Shown here one piece after another: positions 57,395 through 64,000 of a stretch of 64,000 nt of DNA. How positions within the stretch are numbered: position 1 is the first letter of the stretch; each line of letters opens with the position of its first letter. This DNA is from Telopea speciosissima. Its lineage: Eukaryota; Streptophyta; Magnoliopsida; Proteales; Proteaceae. The DNA lies in NCBI RefSeq assembly GCF_018873765.1, contig NC_057923.1, forward strand, positions 7,514,413 through 7,578,412, written 5' to 3'. The notes beneath the pieces are model-generated. The model was not told where the DNA came from, did not search any database, and saw only the letters and a list, made by a program, of their open reading frames with translations. Both the position numbers and the translations under genes were made by a program.

Positions 57395-59420
57395 TTTTTT
57401 TTTTTTTAAATGGAAAAAACAATTCTATTAATTAAAGAGAAGAAGTATGTACATAAGAGGTAGAGGGGTGATCCTCAAAAGTTTTAAAGGCAAGATGTCC
57501 TAACCCCGAACAACTGACTATATAATCATCATGACATAACTTAAAATAGGTTAAAGAGAAATTAGAAGTTGAGTCCACTAATTCAAGGTAGGTAGGTAGA
57601 AGATTCCAAGGAATATTGACATTGTGAGAAGGGTTTAAGTAGGTATGCAAGTCTTTGCTGGTGCACCAGACTTCAGTTGGTAGAACTCCTGTGTTCTTGG
57701 CTACTTTCCAGCCCTCCACTAGTCCAAAAAGCTCAGCTTCCATCTGATCGGTGTGAGAATGTGAACCTGCAGATGTTAGAACATGTTGGCCATCTATCAA
57801 AAAGCAAAAAGCCCAACCCGTTAGGCTTAGTTATGGGTCAGAAATGCCTGCGCAAATTAAAACAGGGCAGTGAATATTAAGGTTAGAAGCATACTGGGAA
57901 ATATAAATTCAATAACAGAAGTTGAGTTATCAAAGGGGGGGGGGGAACTAGGTAGTAGGGAGGGAGGATGGATGTTCAAGTCACCAAGACAGATCGTAAA
58001 ATAAAATGTGGATCAGCTCTGGCCGATCCATGCACCACATTGTTCCGAACAATCCAAATATAATAACAAGTAATAATAAAGACTGAAAAAAATCATTGAG
58101 AAGATTGTTTATCCAACACTCAGGAAAGGAAAAGAGAGACACACAAACGTGCTAAAGATGGGCTAGAGAGAAGCTCTGTTCTCAATCCAAGAGGGCCAGA
58201 TGCCCAAACACGCTTAGTCCAGTCACATGATAGGAAAATGTGCCACATGGACTCATCACAAGAACCACCAAAAAAAAATAAAAATGTAGAATCGATCACC
58301 ATTCATTTCGAGATCTCTGCTTTGACAGGCAGTCCTTCATTAAAGACACGCCAAAAGAACATTTTAAATTTCGGATGTAATTTAAGTTTCCAGAAAAAAA
58401 TGCCACCATTTAGCTAGGAGGGGCTGTAATGCTTATTCGAAAGGAACTTTGCAGCCTGTTGTGTTGAAAATCTTCCAGTATTAGAAAGTGAACATCTCCA
58501 TTGATCATCACAATCTGAAATTGGAATGTGAGAGTAAACAATAGAAAGTGAACTTTGCAGCCTTTCATTAATAAACACTGTTGGAAAAGAAAGTGAGAGT
58601 AAATCTAAGTTCCAGTTATGGGATGAAATAAACTGCCCAACAGAAGGACTGGAGGAAACAATATGCAAATTAGGTGGTAAAGACTTCCCAGGTATAGATG
58701 GTATCCAAGGGTCAAACCAGCAATTGGTATTGAGACCATTCCCAATTTTTCTCCAGATAATAGATTTATGGGTGGGAATCATGGAGCATAAACTGTTCCA
58801 AGTCCAAGAGTCCTTTTTCTTGAGAGTTTTAGGATCAAATATAGAGGTCCTGGGAAAATATCTGGCTTTAAGGATTGCTGCCCATGTAGTGCAATTATCA
58901 TTAAGTAACCTCCAACCTAATTTCAAAATTAAAGCCTGATTATGACTTAATGATTTTCTCAGGCCTAATCCTCCAGAAGGAATTGGGGAACAGATTTTAT
59001 CCCATCCTATTAGATGCAGCTTCTTATTATTATTAGATGTGCCATTCCAAAATCGAAGACAAATTGAATCAAGTGACTTACAAATTTTCTTTGGAAATAA
59101 AAAGCAAGACATTAGATATGAAGGTATCAAAGCAAGCACCATTTGTATCATAACCTTCCTACCAGAATAAGAAAGAAAACCAGATTTCCAAGTGGTGAGT
59201 TTAGATTGTACCTTCTTAGTGATGGAATCCAAGTCCTCGACTTTAGAATGAGAGGGACACAATCTTGTTCCAAGATAAATTGAATCCAAAGGCATTTATG
59301 AGATGTTTAAAATTGAACAACATTTTGTTTTTTTTAAGGGATGGGGACATTCTTACTGAAATAAATTTCTCTTTTGGAAAAATTGATTTCTTGACTGGTT
59401 ATGTCAGAAAACTTAGACTG
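57395..59420 (-). mobile_element. L1-type LINE ORF2 3' half
   Basis: The T-run at 57395-57410 is the poly(A) tail. Reading 5' to 3' on the minus strand: INFSKREIYFSKN (about 59360-59400), then an open stretch 59295-58414 with IYLGTRLCPSHSK, TWKSGFLSYSGRKVMIQMVL, IPSGGLGLRKSL and WRKIGNGLNTNCWFDPW, then a zinc-binding region with a DESMWHIFLSCDW motif (about 58240), and an RNase H part with MEAELFGLVEGWKV (about 57740). Frameshifts separate the blocks. The 5' edge and target duplication were not resolved. Confidence 0.85.
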
Positions 59421-60102
59421 TTGTTGCATTTTGCTCTGGTATGGAAAATATAGTTAACGGATTTAGTGAGCTGACTAACAGACATAAGAGTTAAAGGTAA
59501 GTTAGGGACATGAAGAACAGATGTCAACATAGGAAGAGAGGACAAAGTAACGCAACCAGAAGCAGATACCTGAGTAGACGACCCATCAACAAGTATTACT
59601 CTAGAAGGTTGATTAATTTGCTGAAGAGAAGAAAGGACATGGGACTTTCTAGTCAAATGGGAAGTAGCACCAGAGTCAATGACCCATGGTGGAATGGAGG
59701 AAGAGGCAAGAAGTGCGCTAGTACCTGAATGAGCAATGGTAGTAGTAGATGTAGAGGCACATGTCTCAATCTGTTGAATACGCTTAAGTAAGTTTTTTAG
59801 CTTGTCGCGTAATGGAGCAATCAACGGAAAGCCTGATTGGAGTCCGAGGATGTCATAGTAGAATGGTGTTCAGATGTAGCAGTTGTAGTAGCAAACAGTG
59901 GAGAAGTCAATTCAGGTTTACCATGCTTTGCCCAACATTTATCAACAATATGATTCATCTTACCACAATGAGTGCACTGACGCATAATTGGATCTGTGTG
60001 CTGTCCTCTGCCTTGACCACCACCACAACCTCGGCCTCCTCATGAACCACGACCTCTTCCATAAAAACCAGTGCCACGGCCATGACCCCCACTATTGGAA
60101 AT
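59421..60102 (-). mobile_element. Copia A: gag zinc knuckle and protease
   Basis: The minus strand carries CTHCGKMNHIVDKC (C-X2-C-X4-H-X4-C, about 59940-59985) and, further on, WVIDSGATSHLTRKSHVLSS, the Copia protease DSGA motif (about 59640-59690), followed by NLPLTLMSVSQLTKS. It is interrupted by the TRIM-like element: the upstream gag part is at 62833-62934. Confidence 0.85.
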
Positions 60103-62827
60103 TGTGGGCAGAAACGCGGGTTAGAAAGAGAGAATAGAATTGCTTGTCTCATTGATAGGTAAGCCCCTCTATTTATAATAGAGGGGAAATTACAAATAGA
60201 CTAAACTAGGCGATGTGGGACTAAAACCCACATAGCCGACATAAACTTAATAATATAAGAAGAATAAAACTACCCCCAAAAAGACCAGAATACCCCCACA
60301 GTATTCTGGAGTACATATTCCAACACTCCCCCTCAAGCTAGATTATACTAATAAGTAAAGAAAGAAGATCCAACTTGAACTAAAGAAAAAAAGAACTCCT
60401 AATAATGCTAACACTCCCCCTCAAGTTGGCGCATACAAGGTACTAATGCCCAACTTGAACAAAATGGGAAAAAACTAAGTTGCAGCAGAATCCAACTTGA
60501 CATATGAATGCAGCTCCCAAATAAACCTTCAAGAACTTGAAAAACTAGATCTTCAAAACTTGGACAGACATGATCAGCAAACCGGGACTGGAATGTCTTC
60601 CAAAAAGGCAGCTTTCAACGATCTTCAATAGCTATCCAGTGATGAATCTCAGATTGTCATAGTGACTTAGAATCTTGAAGTGAAATAACTAGAGCAGCAA
60701 GCAGCGAAAACAAACTGAATCAGGCAGCGGAAAAAATACTGTATCAACCCAACTGAAAGTCCTCAGGTAGGCAACAACCAAATATCTTCAATACTCTTCA
60801 ATACTTCAATCTCCCCCTTATGGCAAACTCAACCCAATAACGAAGGATTCTCAATGGCTGCAATAGTGGAGAAAACTGATCTTCTATGTTTTGCACCAAT
60901 GTTCCTGTAAGTTCTGCGTTCTGCAATGTCTGCAAGTGTATTGTACATAATCCCCCCCTCACGTGTAGTACACGTGGACATAACAGAGATGATGTAAGAG
61001 AAAGGGCAAAAACATAATATTCCAGAATTTTCCAAAAGGTGCTAAGGGTAATGGAAAAGGAAGAAATGGCAAATTAGAGAATACCATTATCGTCCAAAGT
61101 GGTTATGGGTATATGCCTAAGGTATGGGATATGAAGGGAATTAGAATTATTGAAAGGGAACGGTGTTGGTAAAAAGGATGGCATGGCTGTAATTTGGTGG
61201 AAATCCACTTTTAAATACAATCCAAGCCAAAGGGCAAACTGGTAATAAACCAGAATTGTCAAGGGTCAATTTGGTAGTCAAATAGGGGAATGTATGAAAA
61301 AGTAATGGCAGTTCTGTAAATAACCAGAATTATGCAAGGGGCCCTTGGTAAATAAGAAAGTAATGGGTCATGTAGGGAATTAGATTTATTGGTTGGGGAA
61401 TGGCAGAATTGCAATTAAATTGAAATTTATAATGGGATGGCAGAATTGTAATTATCCAGAACTCCCAAACAAAAGCAATGGGTTTGTATCGTACTAGTGG
61501 AAAGGGTAAACTAGGAAATAAAAAAAAGGAAAAAAGGACAGGAGGGAATAAGGGAGAAAGAGAGGGGTATAAAGGGAAATAAGGGTTAAATAATCAGGAA
61601 AACAGATTAGTGATAAGGAACTATTGTCCCTTACCTCTAGTCAACAGAGCCAAGACGGAACAGGTCTTCAAACTTCTTAATAGAACTCTCTCATCTGTGA
61701 GTATTTTGTTTTGAAATTTGGAAGGCAACAACCATACCCCAAGGCCTCTCAAAAGCACAAGTAACCAGTTGGAATGACGTAGAGCAGAGGAGGAGCCGAA
61801 GGGACCTGAAACCAGATCTGGTGGTAAAACAGAACCAAGTCTGAACCAGACTTTGAAAATTTTCAAAAGGAGAAGTATCTGGAGCCAAGGTTCAGGGACT
61901 AAAATCGCCAGTAGATGGGCTTCCTTCATCCCAGATTTCAGAGCCAATCGACCAAGATTAATAAATCAGCAAGGCTTTCGTTGATGCTGATCTCAGAATT
62001 TAGCAAGGAAGATGAATCGAGGGTTGTAGAAGAAGCAGAATAGCAGCAGATCGAGAAGAAGCAAAGGATCCCATGCAACCAGAAATCAATAACCATACAA
62101 CCAGCGGTAACCTTCGACAAAGCCGAGAACCAACAATAAGGTTCCCAATCGAAACCAGCAGCAAATCGATACTGTCATCAGCAAATAGATAGCAGCAAAA
62201 CCAAATTTATGGGTTCTTCAAAATCAAATCGAGAGCAACACCTTCAATCGACTCCAGCAAACGACAGCAACAATAGAACAATAGCTCTGAAAGAGAAATC
62301 AGAGATCTTCCTCACGACAAGAAAAGAGAAACCCAGCAAAAATAGGGCAAGTCCTAAACTCCAGCCCCTCGATCAACGGTAAATCGAGAAAAAAATTGGT
62401 TGCACCTTCAACGATAGGTTGGTTGTGGGAGGGCAGCAACTAAATCATTGGTTTAGGTTTTCCTCATTAGTGCTGCCCTCTCACAAGAAAAAAAGGCTAA
62501 AAACCAGAAGAAGGAGAAATCGAGAGTGAGAAAATAGGGAGAAGTCGATTGAAGAAAAAAAGGGATTTTCTTTCTTTCTAACCTAGATCAAACCTGCTCT
62601 GATACCATGTTGACAGAAACGCGGGTTAGAAAGAGAGAATAGAATTGCTTGTCTCATTGATAGGTAAGCCCCTCTATTTATAATAGGGGGGAAATTACAA
62701 ATAGACTAAACTAGGCGATGTGGGACTAAAACCCACATAGCCGACATAAACTTAATAATATAAGAATAAAACTACCCCCAAAAAGACCAGAATACCCCCA
62801 CAGTATTCTGGAGTACATATTCCAACA
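60103..62827 (-). mobile_element. TRIM-like nonautonomous LTR element (2.7 kb), exact TSD
   Basis: GAAAT flanks it at 60098-60102 and 62828-62832. The LTRs are 60103-60325 (223 bp) and 62608-62827 (220 bp), nearly identical, both starting TGTTGGAATATGTACTCCAG on the minus strand. The primer site TGGTATCAGAGC is at 62596-62607 and the polypurine tract CTTGAGGGGGAG at 60326-60337. The 2.28-kb interior has no gag or pol motif and no long open frame. High LTR identity indicates a young insertion; the right LTR lacks one GAA unit. Confidence 0.92.
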
Positions 62828-62832
62828 GAAAT

Positions 62833-62934
62833 AAGTGGCGAAGTATAAGTAGATGAGGCCAAGTCAGATTTGGTGAATGATGGGGACACAATATATTGGA
62901 TCCGACAAAATTCCTCATTCATAGATGGTATCTT
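62833..62934 (-). mobile_element. Copia A: gag part upstream of the TRIM insertion
   Basis: The minus strand reads IPSMNEEFCRIQYIVSPSFT and SSTYTSPLIS, which continues into the zinc-knuckle part at 60102 once the TRIM is discounted. It is cut off on the other side by Copia B. Confidence 0.65.
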
Positions 62935-63132
62935 TGTTGGATTGTATGGGCCAGAATACCGTGGGGGTATTCTGGACATTTTCTTCTTCTATTATGTTTC
63001 TTTTATATGTGGGTTTTAGTCCCACATCGCCTATTTGTAATTCTGTCTTATGTTTTCAATATTATAAATAGAAGAGCTTGGGGTGATTATTAATCATCCA
63101 AGCATTCAGTCCTAATTCTGATCCTCTCTACA
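62935..63132 (+). mobile_element. Copia B 5' LTR and primer site
   Basis: The LTR of 198 bp runs TGTTGGATTGTATGGGCC to CTCTCTACA and is followed directly by TGGTATCAGAGC (63133-63144). TATTATAAATAGA at about 63061 is the promoter box. The core GTGGGTTTTAGTCCCACATC is shared with the TRIM LTRs, as is the CAGAATAC(C/T)GTGGGGGTATT segment. The element continues past the window end. Confidence 0.87.
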
Positions 63133-63863
63133 TGGTATCAGAGCAGGTTGTGAATTAGGACTCCACCTCTCCCATTCTCGATCTCCTCTCCTTTCTCAAC
63201 CACACTCCTCTTCTTTGTTTTGTGCTTTGTTCTTCCATAGGGCAGCACTGATGAGGTGATCCATAGATCCAGTTGCTGCCCTCTATCACCTCATTACATG
63301 ATATCAGATTCTGATCGATAGGTGATTGTTCATTGTTGCGAAATTTGAAGACTTCAAGTTTTTATTGGACTGATTCCATCTACACTACTAGGGATCTGTT
63401 CGCCTTATTGAAGCTAAAGAACTGCAGCAGAATTGGTCTACAAGCTTCTACCTCCAGTTGAAGACCCCTCAAAATCGATATTTCTTCTCAATTTCAGGGT
63501 TTTTCAAAACCCTGACAATAGTCGATCTTGAGGTTCCACCTATTAGTTGCTGCTGATTTTTTGAGGAGTGATTCTCCCCTACTCTAGCCACACTCGACTG
63601 CAATTTCAGCTTCATGCAATCAATATTTGGGGCCATTCTCCCCTTATCGATTTCAGCGCTAACAAGGTTTTTTTCAAAAACCCTGACCATATCGATTTGG
63701 GGGATTTACTGGTCTGCTGCTACTGTTTTTTGAAGGGTTATTTCTTCATCTTCAAAGGCTTCTCTTCTCTGATTTCTAGGGTTTATATTGGCCTCGGTAT
63801 TGGTATTGGGTTTCTTACTACAACAGCCCTTTTCTGAGCTTTGGGTTCTTCTTTGCTGCAATT
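63133..63863 (+). mobile_element. Copia B untranslated leader
   Basis: The sequence between the primer site and gag has no open frame of note. GGCAGCACTGATGAGG at about 63242 matches the leader of the TRIM (GGCAGCACTAATGAGG on its coding strand), a second sign that the two are related. Confidence 0.65.
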
Positions 63864-64000
63864 ATGGGGGACTCTGCCAATTCGACTGCTACCTCTGTTG
63901 GTAATGACCAAAGCAAATCTGTTTATCATACCTTTCCCCCTAATCCAATAAAACTAGATGGTTCCAATGACCTGCTTTGGTCTAGGTTTGCTTCCTTTGC
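63864..64000 (+). CDS. Copia B gag, N-terminus (cut by window end)
   Basis: The frame opens MGDSANSTATSV and reaches YHTFPPNPIKLDGSNDLLWS, the N-terminal signature of plant Copia gag polyproteins (NP-I-KL-DG-N-LLW). No stop before the window ends. It would continue with UBN2-type gag, protease, integrase and reverse transcriptase if the element is complete. Confidence 0.82.
   Translation, partial: MGDSANSTATSVGNDQSKSVYHTFPPNPIKLDGSNDLLWSRFASF

Noticed and set aside
57395..59420. A target-site duplication for the large LINE
   Set aside because: Sequence left of the poly(A) (CTACCACCGTCAAA, Gypsy) is not repeated on the right, where Copia A begins, so no duplication could be shown.
62596..63144. 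TGGTATCAGAGC motifs taken as possible tRNA pieces
   Set aside because: They directly follow LTR ends and are primer-binding sites complementary to initiator tRNA; no cloverleaf surrounds them.

Overview
The window is plant nuclear DNA. It is AT-rich, with long GT-AG introns, plant-type gene families, Copia and Gypsy LTR elements primed by the initiator-Met tRNA site TGGTATCAGAGC, L1- and RTE-type LINEs, hAT, CACTA, Tourist-like and Mutator-like elements, and many (GA)n, (CT)n and (TA)n runs. The species cannot be fixed from this sequence alone.

Only three host loci are supported. (1) 9514-18214 (+): a 16-exon gene for mitochondrial delta-1-pyrroline-5-carboxylate dehydrogenase (ALDH12A1/P5CDH, proline catabolism). 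Its layout is intact and would encode 555 residues, but it carries a 1-bp frameshift, an in-frame stop and a lost splice acceptor, so as read here it is a pseudogene. (2) 19374-22837 (-): a complete five-exon plant cysteine oxidase (281 residues), an oxygen-sensing enzyme of the N-degron pathway. It converges on the P5CDH locus and has an exact match to the hypoxia-responsive promoter element about 396 bp upstream of its start codon. (3) 53884-54064 (+): the first coding exon of V-type ATPase subunit d. No second exon was found in the remaining 9.9 kb, which is packed with nested retroelements.

Layout: 1-9.5 kb is intergenic with scattered palindromic MITEs and a LINE tail. 9.5-22.8 kb holds the two convergent genes. 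23-28 kb is intergenic with MITEs and an RTE LINE tail. 28.0-46.3 kb is a direct tandem duplication of about 9 kb (unit 1 about 28027-37535, unit 2 about 37542-46322), with its downstream breakpoint inside an L1-type LINE. Each unit has collected different insertions, so the other unit often shows the empty site. 46.3-48.9 kb holds the rest of that LINE (broken by a Tourist-like and a hAT MITE) and a CACTA end. 49.1-52.4 kb is a Copia 3' part and LTR interrupted by two target-primed insertions with 16- and 18-bp duplications. 53.9 kb onward is the V-ATPase exon followed by a Gypsy LTR pair with only 109 bp between the LTRs, a Gypsy protease remnant, an L1-type LINE, an old Copia gag-protease, a short TRIM-like LTR element inserted in that Copia, and the 5' end of a related autonomous Copia that runs off the window.

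No rRNA, tRNA or CRISPR was found. The most informative features are the duplicated block with its before/after insertion sites, the multiply broken P5CDH gene next to an intact oxygen-sensor gene, and a set of roughly 150-200 bp near-perfect palindromes that would fold as long hairpins.
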